DNA of 64,000 nt from Paenibacillus sp. FSL R5-0912. Its GTDB lineage: Bacteria > Bacillota > Bacilli > Paenibacillales > Paenibacillaceae. The notes under the pieces are model-generated. The model was given only the letters and a program-made list of their open reading frames with translations. It was not told where the DNA came from and searched no databases. Location: positions 4,464,001 through 4,528,000 of the forward strand of contig NZ_CP009282.1 of the NCBI RefSeq assembly GCF_000758605.1, written 5' to 3'. The position numbers and the translations under genes are program-made. Of this stretch, positions 25,288-33,568 are shown piece by piece; the stretch's first letter is position 1; the number at the start of each line of letters is the position of its first letter.

Positions 25288-26568
25288 CTATTCCTCCTTC
25301 CCTGTCAGGAAATAAATCGTATCAAGCTGGAAGGTGTCTGCCGCTGCCTTCACTTCTTCCGCCCCGATGTGGTCAACCTGGTCCATCAGTTCCTGTGCAG
25401 AACGGTCTTTGCCTGATAACTGGCGGTTGAAATCAAACGAAATCATCTCAAATGCTGAATCTTGAATTTCGGACAAAAGGTTGCGGATCATCGCTTTGGT
25501 CTGGCTCAGCTCCAGATCACTGATATTCCCGGCCTTCAGCTCATCCAGCTGCTTGCGGATAATATCAACGGCCTTACCGTAATTCTGGGTTTCGATTCCC
25601 GATTGAATCGTCCCGATGCCCTTATGCCCGTCGTAGCGTGAGGAAGCATAATAGGCCAGGCTCTCTTTCTCGCGCACGTTGACGAACAGCTTCGAATGCG
25701 GATATCCGCCCAGAATGCCGTTGTACATGAGCGCAGAAGCGTATCTGTCATCCTTGTACGTGATTGAGGTGCGCAGACCCATATTCAGCTTGCCTTGATT
25801 GACATCCAGCTTCTCCTCCACCGTCCGCACTTCCGTAACCGTTACCGGGGTGAAGTCTGAGGTGTACGGCGCAGATTCGGAATGATGGGCACGGCCGAAA
25901 TTGGCAATGATCAGCTTCTCTACTTCTTCCGGTGTAGTATCACCTACCACGTACAGATCAAGGGTCGCTCCATTCAGCCAGGAATTATAGGACTGGTACA
26001 GCGATTCAGGGGTGATGGTATCCAGATCGGCTCTTTGTCCGAGCGGATGCAGACGGTAGGGTTCAAGGCGGCACATTTCCTCAATGCAGCGTTCTGCCGC
26101 GTAACGGATTTTATCATTCACAATCGCTTCCAGCTTCTTGCGGACGGTCTCGCGTTCAGTCGCCACATAAGATGCGCGGAAGCTTCCATCCTCTAGCAAA
26201 GGCCGGGTCAATACTTCTCCGAGAAAAGCAAAAGATTCTCCAAGCAGGCTCTCCTTGCTCTGAACGAAGGAGTCATTGATCGTGTCCATCCGGAATTGCA
26301 CAATCTGATAATCGCCGCGTTTATAAATATCGAAGCCGAAACCGGCACCATAAAGCTCTTCAAGGCGTTCGCGGAACTGTGTGGTTTCAGGGTAAGAGGC
26401 TGTGCCCCGGCGGAGCACAAAAGGAACCAGCGCTGTAGAGGTGACGGTACTTTCGTCAAGCGGAACGCCGGCATAAAGTGAGATGGCGAACGTCTTGAAC
26501 GCCTTGGTAGGCAGAACGTGTATGCGCATGCCTGCGGCACTGCCATGTTGAAATCCATTATTTGTCAA
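25288..26568 (-). CDS. ymfF: M16-family peptidase-like subunit (YmfF), non-catalytic
   Basis: 426 residues with the M16 fold but without HxxEH: the place is occupied by a FVLRRGTASYPE segment. This is the usual non-catalytic partner with an Arg/Tyr-type C-terminal site (KLFVNVREKESLAYYASSRYDGHKG). Start TTG 26568 (LTNNGFQHGSAAG) after AAAGGAG; the longer ATG form at 26610 overlaps that site and is unlikely. First gene of a ymfF-ymfH-ymfI operon. Confidence 0.9.
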   Translation of the reverse strand: MTNNGFQHGSAAGMRIHVLPTKAFKTFAISLYAGVPLDESTVTSTALVPFVLRRGTASYPETTQFRERLEELYGAGFGFDIYKRGDYQIVQFRMDTINDSFVQSKESLLGESFAFLGEVLTRPLLEDGSFRASYVATERETVRKKLEAIVNDKIRYAAERCIEEMCRLEPYRLHPLGQRADLDTITPESLYQSYNSWLNGATLDLYVVGDTTPEEVEKLIIANFGRAHHSESAPYTSDFTPVTVTEVRTVEEKLDVNQGKLNMGLRTSITYKDDRYASALMYNGILGGYPHSKLFVNVREKESLAYYASSRYDGHKGIGTIQSGIETQNYGKAVDIIRKQLDELKAGNISDLELSQTKAMIRNLLSEIQDSAFEMISFDFNRQLSGKDRSAQELMDQVDHIGAEEVKAAADTFQLDTIYFLTGKEE

Positions 26569-26653
26569 GTCCAAAACTCCTTTGCGGCGAGGGTAGATGC
26601 TATACAACAAGTTTATGAAGTATTATCCATTCTAAACCATTCCAAAGTAAGGA

Positions 26654-26682
26654 AGCAACCGGAAGACAGCGTACCGGTTGCT
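26654..26682 (-). terminator. terminator of sleB
   Basis: AGCAACCGG (26654-26662) pairs with CCGGTTGCT (26674-26682); minus-strand TTCCTTACTTT follows. The stem is perfect but the T-run is broken; 69 bp past the sleB stop. Confidence 0.65.
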
Positions 26683-26750
26683 CTCAGAAAAGATTTATAC
26701 GGACGCTGTCATGCTGCCTTTAATGCCTTGGTGCAAAAACATTCCTACAG

Positions 26751-27617
26751 CTACATACAGAAAATATGCTCACCGATCGTCTTCACCTGCGGCCGGCTCC
26801 AGATCCACTTGGAGGTGGCCGTCTTGGGATTGAAATAATAGATGCAGCCACCGGAGGGGTCCCAGCCATTCAGCGCCTGTTGTACAGCTTTTCGCGCCTG
26901 TTCATTAGGCTCCAGATAAATTTGCCCGTCAGCAACAGCCGTGAAGGCCCCCGGTTGAAAAATCACCCCCGAAGGCGTATTGGGAAAGCTTGGTGATTTC
27001 ACCCGGTTGAGAATGACCGCCGCTACGGCTACCTGTCCTTCAAACGGTTCCCCGCGTGATTCACCGTATACGGCATTAGCCATGATTTTCAGATCATTTT
27101 CGGATAGCCCCATCGTATTGCCGGAAGACAGCTCTGCTGTATTCGTTTTTGCTGTATCATTCTTTTTTGCCGCTGTGCCGGATGGTGTATCCTTTGTGGC
27201 GGTTGATGTCTTGGAGGCGGTAGGTTTCCAGGCTGTTGTTGCATTGTACAGTTTGAGCTTTGTTTTGGCACCAACGACTCCGTCGGACTTCAAGCCGAAT
27301 TTCCACTGGAACCAGGTGACGGCATTTTTCGTTTTGGCCCCGAACTGGCTGTCAATAGCACCGGCATAATAGCCCAGATGCTTAAGTCTCCCCTGGAGCT
27401 CATACACATCCTGCCCGGAAGATCCAAGCTTCAGCGGCGTTGTTCCAAATGCGGGCAATGCTTCTTCCCCTTCGTCAGGAGTTTCCGTTATAACTGGCGC
27501 TGCAGCATACGATTGGGCGTAAGTCACGCCGCGATCTTCAAAGAATACGCCGGCAAACGGTGCGGCAGCCAAGCCAAGGGTTAGTACGGCCAAGATCCAC
27601 TGCTTATGTTTTGTCAT
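26751..27617 (-). CDS. sleB: spore cortex-lytic cell wall hydrolase SleB
   Basis: 288 residues. Signal peptide 1-35 (WILAVLTLGLAAAPFAG), one peptidoglycan-binding domain (about 60-125: LGSSGQDVYELQGRLKHLGYYAGAID), a Lys/Thr-rich linker, and the SleB/hydrolase-2 catalytic domain (185-288) with NAVYGESRGEP holding the catalytic Glu. SleB is a lytic transglycosylase that cuts muramic-delta-lactam-containing cortex at germination. A near-perfect sigma-G promoter upstream fits forespore expression. Its usual partner gene ypeB is not adjacent here. Confidence 0.92.
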   Translation of the reverse strand: MTKHKQWILAVLTLGLAAAPFAGVFFEDRGVTYAQSYAAAPVITETPDEGEEALPAFGTTPLKLGSSGQDVYELQGRLKHLGYYAGAIDSQFGAKTKNAVTWFQWKFGLKSDGVVGAKTKLKLYNATTAWKPTASKTSTATKDTPSGTAAKKNDTAKTNTAELSSGNTMGLSENDLKIMANAVYGESRGEPFEGQVAVAAVILNRVKSPSFPNTPSGVIFQPGAFTAVADGQIYLEPNEQARKAVQQALNGWDPSGGCIYYFNPKTATSKWIWSRPQVKTIGEHIFCM

Positions 27618-27667
27618 AGGGGTTCGCTCTACCTTTCTCTTGTAAGTTCTGCATGAATGGCTAAAGT

Positions 27668-27697
27668 TATTATGACGACTGACAAGACATCCTATGC
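27668..27697 (-). promoter_or_regulatory. sigma-G (forespore) promoter of sleB
   Basis: Minus strand: -35 GCATA (27693-27697), exactly 18 bp, -10 CATAATA (27668-27674). The sigma-G consensus is GMATR, 17-18 bp, CATWMTA; all positions agree. It lies 51 bp before the sleB start. Confidence 0.8.
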
Positions 27698-27946
27698 ATT
27701 ACCGTAAGACTGGCAAGACCAAATCCATTGCAACTGAGAACAATTATCAACTATACTTGGGTTATGAACCAGCAGGAGTTGAGAAGAATCATGAATCTGA
27801 AGGACCACATTGTAATGTGGAACCACGCTTTAATAGAAGTTATTGATATCCGCAAGACCCTTTCACTTCGGGAGAACCTCCGTTGCTGTACCGCCTTCCA
27901 GCCAGTACATATAGTAAATGTAGATTAACCACAAATTTCCTAACTT

Positions 27947-27985
27947 AAAAAGATGACCCGTATTACTTCTACGGGTCATCTTTTT
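27947..27985. terminator. terminator of spoIIIE (bidirectional)
   Basis: AAAAAGATGACCCGT pairs with ACGGGTCATCTTTTT (27971-27985), 15 perfect pairs, directly past the spoIIIE stop at 27990. Confidence 0.92.
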
Positions 27986-27989
27986 GGGG

Positions 27990-30668
27990 TTATGAACTGA
28001 TTCTGTTATGCTGATACTGTTCGAGTGACATCAGCACCTCACGCGGCTTGCTGCCCTCGTAAGGCCCGATCACGCTTCTAGCCTCCATGGCATCGATTAA
28101 GCGTGCAGCACGGGTGTAACCGACCCGCATGCGCCGCTGAAGCAGCGACACCGAGGCTTGCTTGGCTTCAAGCACAATCTGGACAGCTTGTTCATATAAT
28201 TCATCCTGCGGATCCTGATCTTCCGATAGGGTATCATCCACTTCAGGAACAAGGGATTCATCATAATTTGCTTCACCCTGGCTGCTTACATAATGCACAA
28301 TCGTTTCGACCTCCTGATCACTCATGAAGGCCCCCTGAACACGGATCGGCTTGGAAGCCCCCATTGGCAGGAACAGCATATCCCCGCGTCCCAGCAGTTT
28401 CTCTGCACCCGGCATATCCAGAATGGTCCGTGAATCCACATTCGAGGATACTCCAAATGCAATCCGCGAAGGAATATTCGCCTTAATCAGTCCGGTAATG
28501 ACGTCCACGGAAGGACGCTGTGTGGCGATGATCAGATGAATTCCCGCCGCCCGCGCCATCTGGGCAAGCCGGCAGATCGCATCCTCGACATCATTCGCCG
28601 CCACCATCATCAGATCGGCAAGCTCGTCCACAATTACTACAATGTAGGGCAATATCGCAGCCGGATTATCTTTCATTAATGTATTATAGCCTTCCATATT
28701 ACGTGTGCCTGACTTGGAGAACAGCTCATAGCGCTTCTCCATCTCCACTACTATCTTCTTCAAAGCAAGACTGGCTCGCTTGGGATCGGTAACCACCGGT
28801 GCAAGCAGATGCGGAATGCCGTTATATACATTCAGCTCGACCATCTTGGGGTCAACCATGAGGAACTTCACTTCATTAGGCTTCGCCTTATACAGGATAC
28901 TGGTGATAATGCCGTTAATGCAGACGGATTTACCGGAACCGGTAGCCCCCGCTACCAGCAGATGGGGCATCTTGGCCAGATTGCCTATAATCGTCTGGCC
29001 GGAGATATCCCGCCCGAACGCAATCGACAACCGTGACTCCGCCTCCTGAAAAATCTGCGTTTCCATCACTTCCCGCATGGTTACAATTGAGACCTCGGAG
29101 TTCGGTACTTCAATACCGATGGCGGACTTGCCCGGAATCGGCGCCTCCATCCGGATGTCCTTGGCTGCCAGCGCCAGCGCGATATCATCGGTAAGATTGA
29201 CAATCCGGCTGACCTTGACGCCGATATCCGGCTGAATCTCATACCGGGTAACAGCCGGTCCACGGACCACCTCAAGCACCTTCGCCCTGACACCGAAGCT
29301 CTCAAGTGTAGCTTCCAGCTTACGGGCCGTCTGCATGTAGTCATTCTGGTCTCCAGCCTTAGCTCCGTTATTAGGCTTGGCCAAAAGCCGGAAGGATGGA
29401 AGCTTGTACGGCTTGGGAGGCGGAGGTGGCGGAATTGCCGGAACCACTTCACCATTCTCTGCCGTTCCCAGCAGCCCTTCCAGTTCTACAGGAAGTCCGT
29501 CCTCTGCAGCTTTATCCGCCGCTGCAGGATGTCCGGCAGCAGCAGGGAGAGCTTCATCGCCCACACCTGTAACAGCACCGCCGCGTGCAGCCGGCGAGAA
29601 CTCGCTCCACTCCTCCCGGTCCTCCGCGTTCAGACCTTCCGAGCGGATGTGCTCGAAGAAGTCGCGGATGATAGGCGTAACCGGCTCCAGATCTTCTTCG
29701 GGGAATTCATCCTCGCAGAAATCCTCCGGCGGCATTCCCCTGCCTGCCGCAAGCCCTGATATTATCGGACCGTTCCGCGGTTCTGTCAGGATTACATCCG
29801 GCATTTCCCCGTCATCATATTCTTCCGTCCCGGGTTGCTGCTGATTACGGGCAGAGCCGCTGAACCAGCCGGCCACTCTTCCCAGCAGGTTCGGCTGTGC
29901 ACGTCTAGGCAGCTGATTATTATTCTCTTCTTCATCGTCCTCGTAGTAGTCATCATCATCTGCCGGCTGTGGTGCAGCAGGTGTGCTGTTTCTTGCAGCC
30001 CTGGGCACTACCGGAACCGCTGCAGGGCGGTTGGCTGATCTGAGCTTAATTCCTTCCACCAGCTTAACCGCTCTTACCCGGAGCAGCGTAAACAGCTCCA
30101 CATACGACAGATTGGTAATCAGCATGAAGCTGATCGCCAGCAGAACTATCATAAGCAGCTTCGCACCCAGATTGCCAAACAGCCACAGGAGAGCTGCATA
30201 CTCCAGCGCTCCGATGTACCCTCCGCTGATGTCCTTGCCGAGCATGTACACACTGCTCTCACCAGCACCCGGAGACAGTGAACCTGAAAGGTCATTATGT
30301 ATTTGGGCCAGCACATTGCCCGGATGCAGCATCCCGATCGGTCCCAGCTTCTGCTGCATAGCCGAAATCGTACTCATTAGGCACATGGACAGCAGCAGCA
30401 ACAGCCCGCCGGTATACCGGCTGTTCCAGGTTGACGGCCATTTACGGTGAATCATGACCATCAGTCCATAGAAAATGCCGGCCAGCGGCAGCACAAAATA
30501 GAATCTGCCGAGTAAGTATCCCGCCATACTTGAAAGAGAGCGCCCTACAGCCGCTTCACCTGACAAAGCAATGACGGAGATGGTAATTAGCAGAATTCCA
30601 TAGATTTCATATTTTAAAACGCTGCCCAGCAGCGCTTTTTTCTTTTTCTTTTTTCTTTTTTTAGCCAC
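27990..30668 (-). CDS. spoIIIE: DNA translocase SpoIIIE/FtsK
   Basis: 892-residue septal DNA pump that moves the chromosome into the forespore. A Lys-rich N-terminus (KKRKKKKKK) leads to four membrane helices (about 20-200), then a long linker (about 210-420) with acidic runs (DDDDYYEDDEEE) and PPPPPP, and the RecA-like motor with Walker A GATGSGKS (574-581) and IIVATQRPS-type region, ending in a winged-helix gamma domain (TRAARLIDAMEARSVIGPYEG). Start GTG 30668 (VAKKRKK) after GGGGGTGG. It is about 100 residues longer than B. subtilis SpoIIIE because of the linker. Confidence 0.96.
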   Translation of the reverse strand: MAKKRKKKKKKALLGSVLKYEIYGILLITISVIALSGEAAVGRSLSSMAGYLLGRFYFVLPLAGIFYGLMVMIHRKWPSTWNSRYTGGLLLLLSMCLMSTISAMQQKLGPIGMLHPGNVLAQIHNDLSGSLSPGAGESSVYMLGKDISGGYIGALEYAALLWLFGNLGAKLLMIVLLAISFMLITNLSYVELFTLLRVRAVKLVEGIKLRSANRPAAVPVVPRAARNSTPAAPQPADDDDYYEDDEEENNNQLPRRAQPNLLGRVAGWFSGSARNQQQPGTEEYDDGEMPDVILTEPRNGPIISGLAAGRGMPPEDFCEDEFPEEDLEPVTPIIRDFFEHIRSEGLNAEDREEWSEFSPAARGGAVTGVGDEALPAAAGHPAAADKAAEDGLPVELEGLLGTAENGEVVPAIPPPPPPKPYKLPSFRLLAKPNNGAKAGDQNDYMQTARKLEATLESFGVRAKVLEVVRGPAVTRYEIQPDIGVKVSRIVNLTDDIALALAAKDIRMEAPIPGKSAIGIEVPNSEVSIVTMREVMETQIFQEAESRLSIAFGRDISGQTIIGNLAKMPHLLVAGATGSGKSVCINGIITSILYKAKPNEVKFLMVDPKMVELNVYNGIPHLLAPVVTDPKRASLALKKIVVEMEKRYELFSKSGTRNMEGYNTLMKDNPAAILPYIVVIVDELADLMMVAANDVEDAICRLAQMARAAGIHLIIATQRPSVDVITGLIKANIPSRIAFGVSSNVDSRTILDMPGAEKLLGRGDMLFLPMGASKPIRVQGAFMSDQEVETIVHYVSSQGEANYDESLVPEVDDTLSEDQDPQDELYEQAVQIVLEAKQASVSLLQRRMRVGYTRAARLIDAMEARSVIGPYEGSKPREVLMSLEQYQHNRISS

Positions 30669-30762
30669 GCCAGCCACCCCCACAATATTATACCATATAA
30701 TGGCGTGGCGTACCTATGTTCTCTTTTGTCAGAAAATGCATCTATAGGCAGTATGTTCGCAT

Positions 30763-30978
30763 TTATTTGTCTAATTGAATGACCGATCCGGGGGACAGAG
30801 CTGCGTCCAGATACCTGTGGAGCGGACACTGAAGCAGCCTGACAATCCGCGCCTGACCGCCTTCAAGCGGTTCGACCTGCATCAGCATCCCCTGATAGCT
30901 GACCTCCTGCACCGGCAGCGCATAATGAAAAGCCCCCTCAAACACCTGCTCCATCGGCAGAATCGTATAAAAGGTCAT
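30763..30978 (-). CDS. ylzJ: YlzJ-like protein
   Basis: 71 residues of the YlzJ family, found between tepA and spoIIIE in Bacillus as here. Starts MTFYTILPMEQVFEGAF and has repeated short strand-like segments; function unknown, no membrane segment. The ATG at 30978 overlaps the tepA stop (ATGA), so translation is probably coupled. Confidence 0.88.
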   Translation of the reverse strand: MTFYTILPMEQVFEGAFHYALPVQEVSYQGMLMQVEPLEGGQARIVRLLQCPLHRYLDAALSPGSVIQLDK

Positions 30979-31757
30979 TGCGGCAGCCCTCCCGGCGGCA
31001 GATGATCAGGCGAAAGCGAAACGTTTCCCGCAATCATTTGGTTCAAATGGGCCAGAGCGGCTCCTATACCGCCCACCTCATCCATAAGACCATATTTCAC
31101 GGCATCCTGTCCGCCGACAGCGGTACCGATGTCACGGTTCAGCTCTCCGGTTTTGAACATCAGATCTTTAAATTGCGACTCAGTGATGCGAGAATGCGAA
31201 GTTACAAATTTAACCATCCGTTCCTGCATCCGTTCCATATATTCAAAGGTTTGCGGCACTCCGATCACAAGACCGTTCATCCGGATTGGATGGATCGTCA
31301 TCGTTGCACTCTCAGCAATGATGGAGTAGCTGGAGGATACCGCGATCGGGACGCCAATGCTATGGCCGCCGCCGATTACCACAGTCACAGTTGGCTTGGA
31401 TAAGGAGGCAATCATCTCGGCAATAGCCAGCCCGGCCTCCACATCCCCTCCGACGGTGTTCAGGATAATCAGCAGCCCTTTAATATTCTTATTCTGCTCG
31501 GCGGCAACCAGTTGGGGAATGATGTGTTCATATTTCGTAGTTTTATTATGCGGCGGCAATACGAAATGTCCTTCGATCTGGCCAATAATCGTCATGCAGA
31601 AAATATCCGGCTCCCCTGTAGGCACCGCCGTTTGCCCCAGCTCCTTCAGAACCCCCACCGGTCCGGGCAGCACAGGTTCACTGACCCCGGGTTTGATCTC
31701 TCCAGGCATAATCTCTTCGTTCTTGCCGCTGTTCATGCTTGCTTCTGTGAAGTCCAT
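30975..31757 (-). CDS. tepA: TepA, ClpP-like translocation-enhancing protease
   Basis: About 260 residues of the ClpP/crotonase-like S14 family. TepA aids protein export in B. subtilis and later work links it to spore protein turnover. The nucleophile Ser lies in GGGHSIGVPIA and the His in TIHPIRM; GGDVEAGLAIAEMI is the oxyanion region. Start taken at ATG 31757 (MDFTEASMNSG); the reading frame stays open 43 codons upstream without a better ribosome binding site, so the start is uncertain. Overlaps ylzJ by four bases. Confidence 0.9.
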   Translation of the reverse strand: MDFTEASMNSGKNEEIMPGEIKPGVSEPVLPGPVGVLKELGQTAVPTGEPDIFCMTIIGQIEGHFVLPPHNKTTKYEHIIPQLVAAEQNKNIKGLLIILNTVGGDVEAGLAIAEMIASLSKPTVTVVIGGGHSIGVPIAVSSSYSIIAESATMTIHPIRMNGLVIGVPQTFEYMERMQERMVKFVTSHSRITESQFKDLMFKTGELNRDIGTAVGGQDAVKYGLMDEVGGIGAALAHLNQMIAGNVSLSPDHLPPGGLPQ

Positions 31758-31887
31758 TGTGCGCAGCTCTCCCTTTCTGCTTACAGCACCCATCCGCTGC
31801 AGCCATACTATCTCCTGGTAGTATGACATTCCGGGGGACTCCCTTATGCAAATCCGGTTATAAAATATCAGTCTGTGTTTGTTCAAG

Positions 31888-32907
31888 TTAATAGGGATCT
31901 GCTACGGCACCAAGCACAGCCCCCCGGATATAGGTTTGTCCATTCAAGCTTTTCAGACCTGCGGCAGAGCCGGTGACAACAACTCCCAGAATCCGGACAT
32001 CTGCGGCGTCAGGCTCAGCCTTATCCTTTTTTAGGTACCGGCTGATCCGGCTGTATTCGCTATAATAATTGTCTTTGTGCTCCAACCCGGATTGAAGCAA
32101 TCCGAGAAAATCCTCCGGCGACACCTCACCGCCATTGTCATTGGGTCCGGTGCCGAATCCATAGATGCTCGAGGAAGATGACACAGGCTGCGGGCTTATC
32201 ATTACGCCATCCCTACTCTCGTGGGGTTTCAGATAGAATCCGGAGCTATCGTCATACGTATCCACCCAATACCATACAGGTCTGGCCTCTTTGGGAAGCA
32301 TTCTGTTTACCTCCTCGAAGGAATAGGGTTGATCAAAAGACAGCGCCATCTCTGCCAATTCATCCGGTTCCATCGCGGTAAGCAGGTTAAGGTCATTGAG
32401 GATTGAACTGTCGTATTCCACGCCCGGGATGTAATAGGCCATCTCCTTTTGCCCATTGTGCGGGTTATACTGCCTTCTGTATGCATTGCTGTCTGTGCTC
32501 CCCGGCGGCCGGATTTCCTCCAGATTCGATGTTCCCCCGTAAGCTCCGGTAGCAAACGGAAACCACCACTCGTTATAATTGAACCATTTCTCATTCCACG
32601 GAACAGGTACGCCTTCAATGATCTTGTATGTGTTCATTTCCAGCACTCCTGACAAGAATCCGCGGTTGTCTCTATAGCTGGACGTATATTCATTGGGACT
32701 GCTGATCATCAGATATTTCCATTCACTCATCTTTGTCTCAGCGGAGCGGTGGGCCACCAGCTGTGCCGCACCGAAGAATATCGCGGTCAATGTTAGAAGG
32801 GTAACGAGCAGTGAAATAACAATACTGCGGATTAAGCTTTTACGTTTAGCTTTTTTTAGTGTCAGGGCCAGATTCTGATCCTCTTGTCCTTCCCATGGGG
32901 CTGTCAT
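31888..32907 (-). CDS. membrane anti-sigma factor, partner of the adjacent ECF sigma factor
   Basis: 339 residues: cytosolic N-terminus 1-25 (ALTLKKAKRKSLIR), one membrane helix 27-48 (SIVISLLVTLLTLTAIFFGAAQLV), and a large outer domain that looks like the sigma-factor-regulator N and C domains (EWKYLMISSPNEYTSSY; ILGVVVTGSAAGLKSL). The start ATG 32907 overlaps the sigma factor stop by four bases. By context it holds the sigma factor inactive until an envelope signal arrives; no zinc anti-sigma motif is seen. Confidence 0.82.
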   Translation of the reverse strand: MTAPWEGQEDQNLALTLKKAKRKSLIRSIVISLLVTLLTLTAIFFGAAQLVAHRSAETKMSEWKYLMISSPNEYTSSYRDNRGFLSGVLEMNTYKIIEGVPVPWNEKWFNYNEWWFPFATGAYGGTSNLEEIRPPGSTDSNAYRRQYNPHNGQKEMAYYIPGVEYDSSILNDLNLLTAMEPDELAEMALSFDQPYSFEEVNRMLPKEARPVWYWVDTYDDSSGFYLKPHESRDGVMISPQPVSSSSSIYGFGTGPNDNGGEVSPEDFLGLLQSGLEHKDNYYSEYSRISRYLKKDKAEPDAADVRILGVVVTGSAAGLKSLNGQTYIRGAVLGAVADPY

Positions 32908-33401
32908 TTAGCCTTACCTCCATAAATATGTTGAAACTGCTGTCTGGCACGATATAGAGAAGCCTTTACTATCCCTTCTGTGACTCCCAGAAGCGCAGCA
33001 ATTTGTTTATAGGAGAAATCCATTTCATACTTCAGCAGAATTAGCTGGCGGTTCGCCGGATTCATTCGGCCAAGGATCTTCTCAATAAGTATTTTTTGCT
33101 CCTGCTGCAGCAGCATGGACTCCGGAAGTTCGCTCTCCGGCGCTTCATAATCCTCCATTTCATCAGAATACCGGAACCGTGTCTGCCTCCGGCATAGATC
33201 ATAATAGCTGTTAATCGCTACCTTGTAGAGCCAGGCACTGAACTTATGCTCCTCAATTCCGTCAATATACAGCAAGGCTTTGTAGACTGTATCCTGCACA
33301 ATATCTTCAGCATCCGCATTGCCGGCGCCAAGCCGGATTAAATATCTGCGTATTTCCGCCATTTTGGATTGGAGCAGCTGCTCTCTGTTTCCAGCCCCCA
33401 C
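32904..33401 (-). CDS. ECF-type RNA polymerase sigma factor
   Basis: 165 residues. Sigma-70 region 2 at 18-85 (DAEDIVQDTVYKALLYID, AWLYKVAINSYYDLCRR) and region 4 at 108-160 (LLKYEMDFSYKQIAALLGVTEGIVKASLYRARQQF). Start GTG 33401 after AAGGGGGTG. It is co-translated with the downstream membrane anti-sigma gene. The upstream AAC-N16-CGTT sequence suggests self-activation. Resembles YlaC/SigY-like groups, but no name is secure. Confidence 0.93.
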   Translation of the reverse strand: MGAGNREQLLQSKMAEIRRYLIRLGAGNADAEDIVQDTVYKALLYIDGIEEHKFSAWLYKVAINSYYDLCRRQTRFRYSDEMEDYEAPESELPESMLLQQEQKILIEKILGRMNPANRQLILLKYEMDFSYKQIAALLGVTEGIVKASLYRARQQFQHIYGGKAK

Positions 33402-33420
33402 TTTCGCACCCCCTTGGCAG

Positions 33421-33446
33421 TATAACGATTGAGCTCCTTAAATGTT
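33421..33446 (-). promoter_or_regulatory. candidate autoregulatory ECF promoter
   Basis: Minus strand: AAC (33444-33446, in ACAACATTT), 16 bp, CGTTATA (33421-33427). ECF promoters carry an AAC -35 core and CGTC/CGTT -10 with 16-17 bp between. It lies 20 bp before the sigma factor start. Confidence 0.5.
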
Positions 33447-33484
33447 GTGTCCGCTGTCGAAAAAAATCTTATAGCTGCACAAAA

Positions 33485-33533
33485 AGCCCCTCCTCCCCAG
33501 GAAACCGTCCAATATTTCCGGGGAGAAGGGGCT
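33485..33533 (-). terminator. terminator of rnjB
   Basis: AGCCCC-TCCTCCCC-GGAAA region (33485-33504) pairs with TTTCC-GGGGAGA-GGGGCT (33515-33533), with a T-run on the minus strand; 36 bp past the stop. Confidence 0.9.
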
Positions 33534-33568
33534 ATTGCCCTGCATATATTCTTAAATAACGCTTTGAA

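Larger units (their letters stand above)
27618..27989. other. 372-bp gap between spoIIIE and sleB
   Basis: Holds the sleB sigma-G promoter (27668-27697), a perfect 16-bp dyad CCACATT-GT-AATGTGG (27805-27820) and the spoIIIE terminator (27947-27985). A 45-codon plus-strand ORF from ATG 27791 runs through the dyad, but it has a poorly placed ribosome binding site and no recognisable protein. Otherwise nothing. Confidence 0.5.

Noticed and set aside
27728..27928. Plus-strand ORF (66 codons, or 45 from an inner ATG) in the spoIIIE-sleB gap
   Set aside because: Weak ribosome binding site, overlaps a 16-bp dyad, no recognisable family; a Spo0E-like peptide was considered but the SQxxD motif is absent.
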